NCBI GenBank assembly: GCA_037074705.1
Contig: CM073591.1
Location: forward strand, 85,664,032-85,728,031
Source of the DNA: Zhengitettix transpicula
Lineage: Eukaryota > Arthropoda > Insecta > Orthoptera > Tetrigidae
Reading direction: 5' to 3'
Length of the DNA stretch: 64,000 nucleotides
How positions within the stretch are numbered: the stretch's first letter is position 1; the number at the start of each line of letters is the position of its first letter. A program made the position numbers and the translations under genes. The notes beneath the pieces are model-generated. The model did not search any database. It saw nothing but the letters and a program-made list of their open reading frames with translations, and had not been told where the DNA came from. This document shows positions 22,618 through 34,334 of this stretch, one piece after another.

Positions 22618-23752
22618 AGGGGCTAGTAAACGAGCAACTTTTTACGCCACTATGTGGCCGGCAATACTACTCTAAATCCAACAACATTTCCGGCAATACA
22701 TACATATGGTCCGGCAATATTTCAGTAGTGCCGGGCTATGTTGCCAGTACTGGCCGACGTTTTGCTCGTGACCTCGAAAATACGAAAACATTCCGAAACA
22801 CCATAATTTCGAAAACTCAACTAGAGGTCTCTGTAGTCAATCAACTGTGTTATCAATTAATATTCCACTCTGTTATCTGTGTAAAATTTTTCAGTATTCA
22901 AGTTATGAATGGGTGAAACGAGAAAAATATTGATTTTATCGATGAAGATCGCTCAAATCCATTATTATGGAATGTGACGTCGATGGACTATAGATGGGGA
23001 TCGATAAATGAAGAAAGATGGTCGGTAAGCAACAACTAACAAAATAGGCACCAGGTTTTTTTTATGAAGAAACCTACAAAAAGTTTAGATCCTTCAGATA
23101 ATAATAAGAAAAATTAATTTCTAATTTTTAAAATTAATATTCAACAAATAAAGAGTCCTAGCCTATATATATTTTAACAGATTTATTTAATCCTTCCATA
23201 AACCGACGCATACTTCTCGAATGATGTGCGAAATTAAACAGTCGGATGCTCTTATTAAATATGTCACCGATTTATTGGAGTCTCCTGTCGTCAAGAATCA
23301 AAGGCAGTTTGCCAATCTTACAGTGATCGGTATTGCTTTTCTCATCACCCTGTCCAAAAATGACAATCATGGACCAAATTTTTTAAGAAAATATTCAATG
23401 TCACCCTTCGACATTCAAGAATTTTCAAGAATTAATTCGTTCCTTAGATTGAGAAGTGTTTCTCGTTTGTTTAAATAAGGTCAGAGCCAGGTTTTCTCTT
23501 ATTTAATTACTTGATTTTTTATCACAATTAATGCTAATGCTGGGCTAATAAGCACTTCATTTTCGGCCAATATTATTGTGTTCGCGGCTACACTGTGGTC
23601 GGAGTATTGCCGGGATATTACTAACAACATATTGCCCGGCCATACTTGCAGGCAACACATTGCCGGAAATGTTTCCAGGCCATAGTTTATATTGCCGGGA
23701 ATGAGCAATTTTTGCGCTCGATTACGAGCTCCTTAACAAACGCTAGCAGCCC
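22618..23752. mobile_element. Harbinger-like element with long, internally repeated ends
   Basis: Left end AGGGGCTAGTAAACGAGCAA and the right end (reverse complement, from 23752) GAGGGCTGCTAGCGTTTGTT have related starts. Both arms then hold several GCCGGCAATA units (left near 22660, 22695 and 22712; right near 23620-23700, reversed). The inside carries a MADF-like fragment (22917-23039) and an unrecognised 85-codon frame (23221-23478). PIF/Harbinger elements usually encode a second, Myb/SANT- or MADF-type DNA-binding protein, which supports the assignment. No DDE transposase is visible and target duplications are unclear. Confidence 0.6.
22917..23039 (+). pseudogene. MADF-like domain fragment
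   Basis: An open stretch of 40 codons between a TGA and a TAA reads IDFIDEDRSNPLLWNVTSMD followed by YRWGSINEERW. That fits the first half of a MADF/Myb-SANT-like domain: an F-I start, a P-x-LWN core, D-Y, then a W about ten residues on. No start codon is in frame. GTAAGC at about 23024 could be a donor. It lies inside the Harbinger-like element and is probably the worn DNA-binding protein of that element. Confidence 0.45.
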
Positions 23753-24049
23753 TCCGTCCAACAGCAGGAAAGTCTACCATATTTAATTGCTCATGACTCT
23801 GATTTCTCTCAGTTTCATAATCTTCTTGGAGAGAGTCACGTACTTAAAATATTCCTAATATTCAATACCTTACCGATAATTTAACATACCTACGTTGTAC
23901 AAATACGTAGAAGAATGACAATCCTCAATGCAGTAGCTTACCAAATGTAATGCACTTTTGTAGAAATTTACCAGACTTTCTCAACCCATAAATATCGAGC
24001 TTCACTTAATCATGTCTGCCTCACCTTGCATCATTCCACAGGATTCAAA

Positions 24050-24305
24050 TAAAGGCGAAGGAACCGTACTGGCTCGGAACAGAAATGTGTCGGGCATCTG
24101 AGACTGCAATGAAGCTGCCACTCTGGACAGGTTCTAGTAACATATGGCCAGCGGGAGGCGGCCCAGAATTGTGGAAGGAAGACTATCTTCTACCTCTCCT
24201 CGCATCGGGTTACCAAGTACGGAAAAAAAACTTGAACTTCGGTCAAGAATGTGGACCAGCGCCCCTTAGTCTTATCGCAGCCCCTCTAAGGGGCGTATAA
24301 TTTCT
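24050..24305 (+). CDS. Short unrecognised frame in a GC-richer block
   Basis: A 71-codon frame (24085-24300) begins MCRASETAMKLPLWTG. The block is GC-rich against its flanks and ends in a strong hairpin (24260-24295). I recognise no homologue; a transposon fragment is likely. Confidence 0.2.
24260..24295. repeat. Perfect 10 bp hairpin
   Basis: CGCCCCTTAG (24260-24269) and CTAAGGGGCG (24286-24295) are exact reverse complements around a 16-base loop. It may be the tip of an inverted-repeat element or an RNA hairpin. Confidence 0.85.
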
Positions 24306-24382
24306 CTGCCCTAACAAGATTCGTTAACAGTCAAAAGATCTAAAAGAGATGCCTGTGATACAAAACATTAACAAAGAATACT

Positions 24383-24575
24383 TTAATAATAAGAAAGATA
24401 GCCAATACAGACAAAAGAAGTGATTATATAAATACCACACAATGTTTCTGGAAGCCTTGTTCCTTTCTTAGCACCTTTAGAAAGAAGCAAAGCTGAAAAC
24501 GATGTATGGTTCTTTTGTCTGTATTTGGCTATCTTTCTTATTATTAATTTTCAAAACAGACGTAAATTTTTCATC
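24383..24575. mobile_element. R2 MITE copy
   Basis: ATAAGAAAGATAGCCAATAC and its partner TATTTGGCTATCTTTCTTAT bracket TATAAATACCACACAATGTT and a shortened centre; the right tip is CAGACGTAAATTTTTCAT. The outermost left bases are missing. Confidence 0.8.
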
Positions 24576-25101
24576 TTATAGAATATCACAGCTGACACAA
24601 AACATGTAATATTGACCTACTGTCCTTAAAAGATAGCAATATTTCTCAAACCGCTAAACTACCTTATAATGTTGTATAATACATTTTTACCGTAATATTT
24701 GGACTAGAAATATTATTCATATAAACTAAAAAATTCTTTATTTCTGAAAATAAATCTACGATTTTAAAGTTATAGCTTACAAAAAATATCTTACTTCACA
24801 ATTTTTTTCAGTATTATCATGAGATTCGAAAAGTTTTCTTTACTAACCCACGTATTTTGCTACTATGTAATTGCTGAATTGCACGAGTTTACAGGGGCAG
24901 AGTAGAAAAATTCTTAATAAATCAAGTATATATAGGCCCGTTCTTCACACATCATAAGATCTTTTTTTTAATATACAGAAAAGATTTTAATCCGAAGATT
25001 TTATAATTGTGATACATTGATGAAGTTAACATGTTAAAATTAACTTGAAGAAATGTAGTTGCTTCTTGGGTGAGTGATTGAAGAGGAAGTTATGAATCAT
25101 T

Positions 25102-25128
25102 ATATATATATATATATATATATATATA
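25102..25128. repeat. (TA)n microsatellite
   Basis: Uninterrupted TA dinucleotides, abutting the inverted-repeat element that follows. Confidence 0.95.
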
Positions 25129-25707
25129 CTTATTTATTTCACTGTCCTCTCTATCAGGGAAAATAACAGTCGGCGTAGTAGCGTTGCAGTTATTTGCTCA
25201 TAGGAAATATAATTAATTAATGAACAAGATTTTGGACTTGTATTGTTGGCGGCGTAAACACACGAGTTGAGTACAAGAATTTGGGGCGATAATGCCTGCT
25301 TTCTGGGATTGTCGACGTACATTTTGTGAGACGCGCAGAGCTCTAGTGTGTGGTAGGAGACGGTTGGGAAAGGAAATTCAGAAAGTGTGTGGACAGGAGG
25401 GATAGGAATAACAGTTCGGACAAAATTTCAGAAAGTGTGTATTTGGAAGGAAAGACTGTATGTAGTCTAACAGCTCTAATATTCAGAACGATCTACGGTT
25501 TCCAGTATATGAGCAAATAACTGCAACGATACTGCGCCGACTGTTATTTTCCCTGATGCAGAATAGTTCAGAGTCTAGCCTACATTCACGAGTTAGACAT
25601 TTATTTAATTATCGGGAGCCAGGTTATTGTATCAAGTAAATAACCAAACTTTGAGAATGGTAATAAGTTTTTGATATAGAGGACAGTGAAATAAATAAAT
25701 AAATAAG
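25129..25707. mobile_element. Inverted-repeat element with a nested ~120 bp insertion
   Basis: The left arm 25129-25204 is the reverse complement of 25503-25552 plus 25672-25707 (ATGAGCAAATAACTGCAACG, GCCGACTGTTATTTTCCCTGAT, then GAGGACAGTGAAATAAATAA). The right arm is split by about 120 bp starting GCAGAATAGTTCAGAG, flanked by GAT on both sides, so a later insertion is likely. The core also holds a direct repeat TTCAGAAAGTGTGT (about 25378 and 25431). Confidence 0.7.
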
Positions 25708-25939
25708 TTGTGTATAATAACATGTATTTAAAGTGTTAATAATAATTGTGTGTGTGTACGAGCCCATTCCATGGCACAATAAAACTTTAAGGGAAAACTG
25801 CACAACTTATTATCTGTAAACCCGCCAATGAATGAATGAGATTTCCGAGTTCAGATTTCATATATTATATTGTACTGATTGTTTAAATTAATGCTTTAAT
25901 AACTTTGTGAATTTAATTGTTTAACATAAATATTCTTTA

Positions 25940-26254
25940 TTGAAGGCCCGGTAGTCGGCCCTGAGATCTAGTCGTGGTATATTGTCAAGTTTTAATATGT
26001 AAGATGATTTCAATAAATTTTTTGTAAATTAATTTGTTTTATGCTTTAACTTTTGATCTTTATTTAAAACATACTATCACTTAATTTTAATTTGCTTAGA
26101 ATTTATTTTTAAATGAAAAACTATTAAATTGACGCTCCAACGTGGGAATTTAACTGTGATTTATAGTTAATCATTACAAATTGGCACTTCAGCGTGGGGC
26201 TTGTTATAATTGTTTAATAATAGTAAATACTACAAATTGGCGCCCAACGTGACG
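25940..26254 (+). mobile_element. LTR 3' region with three tandem primer-binding-site-like modules
   Basis: GGCCCGGTAGTCGGCCCTGAG (first 20 bases from about 25946) matches the block found near the polyadenylation region of the LTRs at 39029-42679. Downstream come three modules: TTGACGCTCCAACGTGGG (26129-26146), TGGCACTTCAGCGTGGGGC (26182-26200) and TGGCGCCCAACGTGACG (26238-26254), spaced 52 and 56 bp. The second and third directly follow ATTACAAAT- or ACTACAAAT-type LTR-end sequence. The third is closest to a usable site. Confidence 0.65.
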
Positions 26255-26284
26255 ATTTAATTTTTTTTAAAAAAGTAATTATTG

Positions 26285-26285
26285 C

Positions 26286-26321
<36 letters not shown>
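26285..26321. repeat. (TA)n microsatellite
   Basis: Uninterrupted AT/TA run following the primer-binding-site modules. Confidence 0.95.
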
Positions 26322-26324
<3 letters not shown>

Positions 26325-26800
26325 ATTTGTCGTTTTCTTTTTAGCCTTCTGAGGGGGTTAGGTGGAGGAGGGTGGGATTCTGTATTAGAGATAATGGGAT
26401 TGAAGTGGTGGAGATTTCTATTACATTGGATTTGGGCTGTTTGAATTATGGTTTTTTGGGTTAAGGGAATATTTGTCATTGTGGATTCTAGTCTTAGTAA
26501 CGTACCAAGGACATTTAGTTATTAAGCGGAGTATTTTATTTTGTGATATTTGAATTTTATATCATAGTATATGATATGACCATCATACAACCAGAGGGGA
26601 TATATGAGGAATGTGTAAAGGAAGCTTTTTGTTGGGAGAGATAAAGGAGATTTCAGGTTCAGTAATGGTTTTAATTTGTTGAGTATTGTTTTTTTAAGGT
26701 GGGACGTGTGAAGGGTCTATGTTAGTTTTGGAGTGGAGGGTTCGGTCGAGGTATTTATGGGAAGATTTAGTTGGGATAGTGGACTTGTTGATAGTGCATC
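26325..26800 (+). other. Strongly G-skewed stretch, possible retroelement leader
   Basis: The plus strand is rich in G and T and very poor in C: in 26341-26400 I count 25 G and 4 C. Skew continues to about 26800. It lies just downstream of primer-binding-site modules, where an LTR element's untranslated leader would be. No frame is convincing. Confidence 0.45.
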
Positions 26801-28370
26801 ATGAGATCGAAAAATAATCATCGTTAACGATCTGGTACATTACTTGTGAACTCACAAACTTGAAATTATCAGACTGAACAGTAGTCTGGATTTCAAAAAC
26901 CAAAAAGGAATTCAAACGGATGAAATTAAACTGATTTTAAAAGCTTCAGAACTATTTTTAAAATTGCTTTTGATGAAAAGAAAAATGTATTCACCTGCAG
27001 CGCTTTAGGCACATTGCTATATTTAAACATTTAACTCGCTAAATTTGTCGACAGGCATCATGAGGGTAATGAAGTCATGCATAATATTAACAGAAAATAT
27101 TCGAGCCATAAAATCATATTAATTTCCGGCTTCGTTTATTATAGCACGGATGTTTTTTCCTAGCCACTTCTGCTTCCGCAAAATTAACGCGGCAGTAGTT
27201 TTATTCCAGCAGTTACCTAATTAATTTGAATAATTCGACAAAACAATAATACTCGTCAATATTTAGCGATACTAACTCATCTTTATAATTGAATAATTTA
27301 TTGTAACTTTCAAATGTATTGTAAAGTCTCATATGAGGCCACATTGAGAGAGCTGTTATTTGATTGTCTAGGTAAGAAGAATTGGTTAGGAAAATCGGAA
27401 TAACACTTATAAGTTCAGATGACCTTATTGACGCAAGTGCCCAAAGTTCAGGTCCGTTTTTGTGAACGTGAAAAACGTTTTATAGATTTGCGCTCTGAGG
27501 GACAGTTTTGTCTCAATTTCAGAACTGGAAGAAGAGGCCCTGAACAGCATTTAACCTCAGGAGACGCTTCTTTCTGTTTGTATGTGCTAGTACAACACAG
27601 AACATAGTGGGACATTGCCCCACCACATCAGAGAGCCAGACACAAATATGTCAAATATCAGTCATTGCTCGTATTATATACATAAAGATCATTGAACGAT
27701 AAAGTAATCGTAAAATCATTAATAAATGTAGCAATTTTGAAAAAAATATAAGAAAGTTATGTTATTTTTAAATGTAGTAACAGTGGACCCTATTTAAATT
27801 CGTGATACGTAACAGCACTTTCTGCTTTCGAGCTGCATGAAGAAGATATTTCACATGTTATGTGCATCCTAAATTCTTCTATTTTCCACAAATTATGCAT
27901 GCTTAACATGAAAATTGTTTGATTGGAGGGTCCTACGTGGAAATAGGAACCGCCTCGTGCTTAGTCTTTAGTCAATAAATTTTTGCTCAACATCACACTC
28001 CGTCTTCCACTAAAGTCATATGCAAAGTAAACTCGCCCGTGCTAAAAAACAAGTTTTTTTAAACTGGTACCCTTGGCTTTTATTTACCTGTGCGATAACT
28101 ATAAGACGGCTGGTCCGACGAATATAAGTTGTATTTCCATCAATTCATCTGTGTTATAGATACAAAAAAATTAAATCTACTTGGAAAAATGAACGCTGAA
28201 TTTTCGACACAATGAAACTTATTCATGCGTTAGTAGGTCTTACAAACTTTCCCTCATTTTATACGAATTTACCGGCGGACTATTCAGAGCGTGCAAACTG
28301 TCTCATGGGAAATATTCGCGACGGACGACAATGCGAATCTATGTAGACATGCTTTTATACTGAAAATTGT
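26801..28370. other. No recognisable feature
   Basis: AT-rich with one short frame (27419-27607) of no known family. Confidence 0.4.
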
Positions 28371-28373
28371 CTT

Positions 28374-28850
28374 TTAAAAATTATAGGGACATATTCCGTT
28401 AGCGTAGCTAAGGGTATATAAGTGAAAGTTATTCTCGTTATAGAGAAGGATGTTTACTAGGGTCTGGGTCTTAGAGGCAGACAATTGCTTCTTGAGTCCG
28501 CCTGCACACACAGCGTCGTGTTTGCAGTGTAACCAATCCCTAATTGCAGTGCCAACAGAGGCGACCTCAACGTCCCTGATGCCAGGGCGCGGCGAAACCA
28601 CGCGGGAGAGTTTTGTCCTGAGGAAAATACCGCTCCCCTGGGAACCCTCGTGAGATACTTGCAGTACTGTCACCCTCTCTCCTGGAAAAATAAAAGAATG
28701 CGAACGGGTCGGCGGGGGACAAATTTCGTAGGCGTGCGGTTGGAGTAATATATCGCGGTCCCGTGGAGGACGCATTAGGTCCTTCGCTGACGTTCCAGCA
28801 CGCTTGAGGCTCGTTTCTCTCGCCTTCACGTCCCGCTCTGCCCGTCCCAA
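28374..28850 (-). CDS. Hypothetical open frame, 158 codons, the longest in the window
   Basis: Starts MGRAERDVKARETSLKRAGT and runs through a GC-rich block (about 28450-28860) before a hydrophobic, AT-rich tail. A strong acceptor, TTTTATTTTTCCAG, lies inside on the minus strand (about 28680-28694), so the part reading ERVTVLQVSHEGSQGSGIFL may be an exon by itself. A shorter plus-strand frame overlaps. No domain is recognised. The GC content and length make it worth testing, but the low-complexity arginine-rich start may simply reflect GC-rich non-coding DNA. Confidence 0.3.
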   Translation of the reverse strand: MGRAERDVKARETSLKRAGTSAKDLMRPPRDRDILLQPHAYEICPPPTRSHSFIFPGERVTVLQVSHEGSQGSGIFLRTKLSRVVSPRPGIRDVEVASVGTAIRDWLHCKHDAVCAGGLKKQLSASKTQTLVNILLYNENNFHLYTLSYANGICPYNF

Positions 28851-29298
28851 GGGCCGAACTAATTCTTCCTCACAAATCCTTTACACAGTTTCTCTACAAG
28901 TTACAAGAGCACGAACCGTAATATAATCCCATGCTTATTGCCTATGGTCTGTTAATGGATGGTTACTCACGTGAATCGATAAAGGTGGCGCAACAAATAC
29001 ACATAAAGGTTGAATTAAAAAATTGATTCTCAAATTAACATATTCGCCAAGGCAGTACCCAGGCAGTTTCCTGTTGTTGTTTTTATTATTTATTTAAGTT
29101 AACTTTTAGTCCGGATACTTTACAGTTGTGATAATAATAATAACAGTATTTAAATTGTAAAATTTAAACAAATAACAAGGTATTTACAATTTGTAAATAT
29201 TTCACATGTTAACTTGTGGTCTTGGATGTGACCCTTGTAATTCCAAGTTAGAGACGAGAGAAGCAGATTAACTTTTCAATAAGTTAAATTAAATTCTA

Positions 29299-29455
29299 AA
29301 ATGAAAAAATTAATTTGAGTTTTGTCAACTGAGTGCAGTTGTGAGGCTCTAGGCTCTTCTTCACACCTGAGGAAAAGGACAAGGATCCCAGAAACATTGT
29401 GTAGTATTTACATTATCACTTATTTTGTCTGAATTGGCTATCTTTCTTATTAATT
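29299..29455 (+). mobile_element. R2 MITE, internally deleted
   Basis: Keeps AAATGAAAAAATT at the left tip, then jumps to GAGTTTTGTCAACTGAGTGC, the CTGAGGAAAAGGACAAGGAT block, AGAAACATTGTGTAGTATTT and GAATTGGCTATCTTTCTTAT. The left arm is deleted. Confidence 0.75.
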
Positions 29456-29754
29456 AAACTAAATACTGTTAAAATAAAATACAGTTGTATTATGGGAAAA
29501 ATCCCGTAAATAGCTATTTTCAAATAATTAGGAAAGCAATAAAGCTTAAATTTATAGTGGGAAGAACAGAAAAAATTTTGTTGCCATACCTTGGAAATTC
29601 AACACACTCGAGTATCGTGGTAAGTGTTGAAATAAGGAATTTTCTTTGTTTACGTATAAGTCAGCAGATGCCTTATGGTGAGAATAGTTAGCAGAAATTG
29701 AGGATTGCGATCAAATTAAATAGTACATCAGAAACGATTTATTTTTCTGGAGAC

Positions 29755-30128
29755 AAGTTACATTAAGGGTAATCCACGTCGTGACAACTCCCCTCAAACA
29801 GCATAAGAAAGGATTTGAAAGTTGGGATACGGTAGGTTAGAGGAAGGTAGCCAACGGTTATCTACGGCTCCCGGGCTATAGTTTGAGGATTCTATCCGCC
29901 AATTCGCTTTAAAGTGATGCAGAGAAATCCCTAGAATAACGTGCATGAGGTAGGTCGGGCATTTGGTACTTGTCCTACGATCTTCCGATGGCGCGAGAGG
30001 CGTTTTATGTGGGGACGCAGCATTCTCTTCTCGGTGCCTCAACCAGTTTAGGAGACAGCTGGCCGACTATTCCCTCAGGAAACTCTTACCGTATGCCCAA
30101 AGTGTGTGACACCGGAACATACACAGGA
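29755..30128 (-). repeat. R1 repeat, reversed copy
   Basis: Reverse complement of R1 from the 3' end (GACAACTCCCCTCAAACAGC) to the 5' part (ACACCGGAACATACAC). The conserved hairpin region is at about 29910-29955 but its pairing is weaker than in other copies. Confidence 0.85.
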
Positions 30129-30559
30129 AAATATTCATAATAAATTACATAACGCGACGTTTATACAAAGAAAGGTAATATACACTAGAACATAAAAATG
30201 GATACGTCGATGAACTGTTGTAAGAATTTACCAGTTGCTCTGTTTGCAGAGAATCTTCCAGACAAAAATATTATGTTAAATATATTTGTGAAATAATTGA
30301 ATACTTTTATTCTTTTTTCTTTTACATATATATTATTCATAAGTGAGGATAAAAGTATTTTAAGCCGTCAGGTATTAAATTCGAAGACAAATAACGGAGA
30401 GCATATATTCAATAGTTATCAGTACGATTTTTGAAATGTTTCACGTAAACGTAATATCCCATTAGTCCTAAAATGCATATAATTTACAATCAGGAATTTT
30501 TTGATATTTCATTATCTGTGATAAAGGGATAAGATACCTGTTATCTGGAACTGAATGAT

Positions 30560-30900
30560 AAGCGACCGAAGTGCCCTATCGTAATGCTGCTATATTCAAG
30601 AATTACTGACTATCCAGTATAACGGAGGATTCACGACAAAGGCGAGTGTTTGCAAATAAGCGGAGAGAACCTGTAGTATAGGCAACAGTCGTTCTAGTGC
30701 AGAACCAAAATAAATATACTTGCAAACAACGTGTAAAACTCGGCGTCTTCGACTTCCTCGGTATATAAAACTTGGTTCACATATTTCGGTACTAACCTAA
30801 GTTTACTGTACAAATTTAGTTTCTTGATAACTGTTTCTTATGTATCAATAAATTTCTTTTTATTGATTTCTTACTTCTAACGTAGGTACACGAAAATGTC
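30560..30900 (+). mobile_element. Possible solo LTR (TATA and polyadenylation signals close together)
   Basis: TATATAAAAC (about 30762) is followed about 85 bp later by CAATAAATTTC (about 30846). A TATA box and an AATAAA this close are characteristic of an LTR, where the transcript's R region lies between them. No second copy, TG...CA termini or primer site was seen, so limits are nominal. Confidence 0.35.
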
Positions 30901-31920
30901 ATATTTGGCAATTATTATTTCATCTATCCTCGTGGCTTTTGCTTTCTGCAGTTCCTAACGACGGTGTGTCGTAGTTTCACTTAGTTTACTAACTCAGACT
31001 ATTTGTCTTATGGTTTTCGTATCATGCTTCCAATTCTTTTTTTAAAAAAAAATTTGTCGGCGCTTTTTCAACAGGAGATTGCATTAAATTAAGGTCGGAA
31101 GAAAGTACATTAGGAGACATCATACTTAGTTAAGGTAGTACACAAACTGAACGCCAGAAAATAATCGACATACATTAGAATAAAGTACCTGAAGGAGTTT
31201 TCGTGACGGTTCCAGGTATTAAAAGAGAAGCAAGGAATCTTATTTAACACTTGGAATGTGTTTAAAGGAAGTTTGATGAATTCCAGTAAAACACTTGGCA
31301 GGTTATATCCTATGTTACTCTAATATGCATCTATACTTATACAGTTGTTATTACTTTAAACCATAGTATATTTTTTCTGTTTTGTTTAGATTAATCAGGT
31401 ATTTTTTTCGGGTCTATTTTATTCTGCGACTTTCTAAATAACTAGTAGTATTCATTTATTGTTATATGCTTTCCAATTATTACTTTTCAGCTAAATAATG
31501 TCACGACATAAATATTGAAGCATTGATTAACACGTTTGGGTATTAATATAAGGATACAAAAAATTTAAAAACATAAAACCTATTTTAAGACAAAAATCAG
31601 TTGAAACATTGTACGGAAAAATCCTTTTAAGAATATATAAAAACCATACTAAAGGTCTTAAGAAAAGCATTTGATATATGCTGCACAAAATAAATCTAAA
31701 TTGTGTTCGATAATGAAACGACTCCAGAAAAATGTAGATCGAGGACTAGACAAAGGCAACACTCTTACATTCCCTTCTAATATTTTCGATATGGAAAAAA
31801 AAACCGCACTCAAATAAAGGATAAAACTCATTCATATATTAAAGAGCATTCAGTAGGAATAATTAGAAGGAATTAAAGTGCAAGATTCAACTGTGCGTCC
31901 TTCCTGCGCCAGGTAAAAAA
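30901..31920. other. No recognisable feature
   Basis: AT-rich, no frame of note and no shared repeats seen. Confidence 0.4.
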
Positions 31921-31924
31921 TAAG

Positions 31925-32188
31925 TTGGGTAGAGTGGCACATTTTTTGGTTGCAACGTGTAATTTCTGTGAAGGTGGCACACCTGCAAGCGAAGACAACG
32001 GCTTCTACCTGCTACCAGGTGCTCGGGCATGTCACCTGCAAGATGAGGGGCTTCTACACAATTTCTGGAGCTTTCAGTGTATAGGGAATTTGAAGGAAAA
32101 TAAAAACTATGTCAAACTATTGTGCATAATAAATGGACGCTCAAAACCTGTGTTAAGTACAGCACCAGAAATAAAGTTGCGTGTTTAG
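31925..32188 (+). CDS. Hypothetical frame, 87 codons, with an internal direct repeat
   Basis: Begins MGRVAHFLVATCNFCEGGTP. An imperfect direct repeat of about 30 bp (CACCTGCAAG...GGCTTCTAC at about 31980 and 32034) gives two related peptide stretches. No family recognised. It is GC-richer than its surroundings. Could be an element fragment. Confidence 0.2.
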   Translation: MGRVAHFLVATCNFCEGGTPASEDNGFYLLPGARACHLQDEGLLHNFWSFQCIGNLKENKNYVKLLCIINGRSKPVLSTAPEIKLRV

Positions 32189-32199
32189 AGGATAACTTG

Positions 32200-33540
32200 G
32201 AGGCTCTGAAAATTTACATGAAGAAAAAACGTGAAATGACCAAAGAGTACAGAAGTGTGACTGAATAATAATTTGTAAGAGTAATCGTACATTAATTACA
32301 TTTTTCAATTGGAATTTTTCTTGTTTTTCTAATTATTAACTTTTTATTATTATGTGTGCTTTATACAAACCGTGAAGGTTAAATAGTTCACGGTACAAGA
32401 CACATTCAGTATTACGACGGAAAATTTTTATAGATCTATTCTACAAATAATTTAATAATCCTAAGATTTATAGTGTTTTGGGTCAATTTAGTCAAAATTA
32501 ATAATTTTTTGACTAGTCTTGATCATAATTAATCAGCCCAGATACGTAGTTTATCAATTCTAGAATTTATCTATTAATAGTAACAAATAGTGATAAAAAA
32601 ATAGAATATACGCAGACGTTTCAAATAAACAATATTAATGATAATTTATCTTGGCACAAGTGTGATAAGAAACGAACGGATACCTGAAATAGACCAAATT
32701 CAATATTTGCAGTTTATACAAGAAAGTTATTTGTACAAAAAAGTTTTAAAACATGTTAACAGCGGAAGCTGTTCTCATGATTTTTCCAGTGTCGTCTCTG
32801 ACAATTCGAGATAGTCGGCTATAAGTTTTATTCGGAAATCTTGGCTACTGTGTCTTACATAAATTGAATTAATAGATTTGGTTGAAATAAAAAAAAACAT
32901 ACAGATTCATTTTTTAGTAGAATAGCGAAATAAAATATATGGTATCACCCAGGCACGGAACTATCGTGTTTTTAAAGTGCAGGAATAAGTCTCATCATTC
33001 ATTAAGACTAGTTAAGTTTAAAGTTGCCGCCCGTCTAGTCAGAAATTGCCCTACTTTCAGTGACAGCTATCCTAGATATAATTGTGTACCACACGTCTGC
33101 TAGAGAGTTATGAGACTGCTAATTATATAACAGACTGATTTTTTAATGCTTTAAAAATATATTTCGTATTTCTTGTAATTATTATACATCTTTTAAATTA
33201 AATTTATTACAATTCTTCTTGGGATGTAGTGTATGATTACTTAAAATTATAATTGTATTATTGGAAATGTATTCCTGTTACAACAGGTAGTCCTGTGAGT
33301 AAATAAATCTTAACTGGCGTTTGAGGCTCCAAAGTTGTTCATAATATTTGGGTATAATACCAGAGTGGGGAAGGAGATTAAGTTGGATGTACAAAAAAAT
33401 CAAATGTTAACTATTTACAACCAACTCATAATTTGACAAAAAGTTCCAGTTTCAAACCATAATAACTATGAGGAGTTAAACTTAAACAAAATTTATTTTC
33501 TCGTAAAACTTTTTTCAGAAAAATCTAACAAAAAACTCGG
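32200..33540. other. No recognisable feature
   Basis: AT-rich; no gene or shared repeat seen. Confidence 0.4.
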
Positions 33541-33543
33541 AAT

Positions 33544-33813
33544 TCAATTGACATTTTGCGAAACCGGCAATGCGCGAGATGATGCCAGACGAACGTGCTG
33601 CAGTTGTAGGTCACCGTCATGCTCCGAAGACTTCTTTGCAAAGCTGCAAGGAACTCGATCAGAAATGAGGACAGCCGTCGCGCAGAACCTCGATAATAAG
33701 TGAACTTGAAAGCTTCCTACAGGCCTTGGAATCTGCAACCTGGAAAACGATGCTTCGTCTAATTCACTCCTTATATAAATCTTTTTCTTACTCCGCGCAG
33801 CTAACGAAATCAT
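33544..33813 (-). CDS. Hypothetical frame, 89 codons
   Basis: Unrecognised minus-strand frame starting MISLAARSKKKIYIRSELDE in a modestly GC-richer block. No splice signals or homologues that I can support. Confidence 0.2.
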   Translation of the reverse strand: MISLAARSKKKIYIRSELDEASFSRLQIPRPVGSFQVHLLSRFCATAVLISDRVPCSFAKKSSEHDGDLQLQHVRLASSRALPVSQNVN

Positions 33814-34334
33814 AATAAATTGTTACATCTGAAAGCATGTCTTTTGCAGATAAGCGTTCACGGTTAGAAAAACTTTGGATAATTTTTGTTTGTAACATTC
33901 TTGCAGCAGAATTTTAACATACAATTTCCTGTTTCTCTGCACACGGTTAGAGTCACATTTCACCAAGTTTCAATACTAATCCTCATTATTATTATACAAA
34001 AAGGCATCAATATAGAATCGGCTTTTAAATATTTTTTTTTCTATAACATTACACCAATTGAGCTTTCCCCTGATAAAACAATTAGTTGTTTACGACGCTG
34101 AGAGTTCAGAAAAGAGATGTTAAAGTTCACACATCTAATGATTTAAGAACAATCAATTGTATCTCAGTAGAGCAACGGGAAGTGCATTTGTGACATTTTC
34201 ACTCCTAGAACGATAAGCTTATCTGTTCTTGACATATTCCATGCATATAAAATTATCGTTTAAGGCTTTCTCTCAAAACGCATGTATTTATTTTACGTAT
34301 TTATGATATATGAATAACACTTAATATTAATAAA

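Noticed and set aside
28963..28980. Minus-strand donor GTGAGT near 28970
   Set aside because: No open frame of useful length or acceptor on the upstream side.
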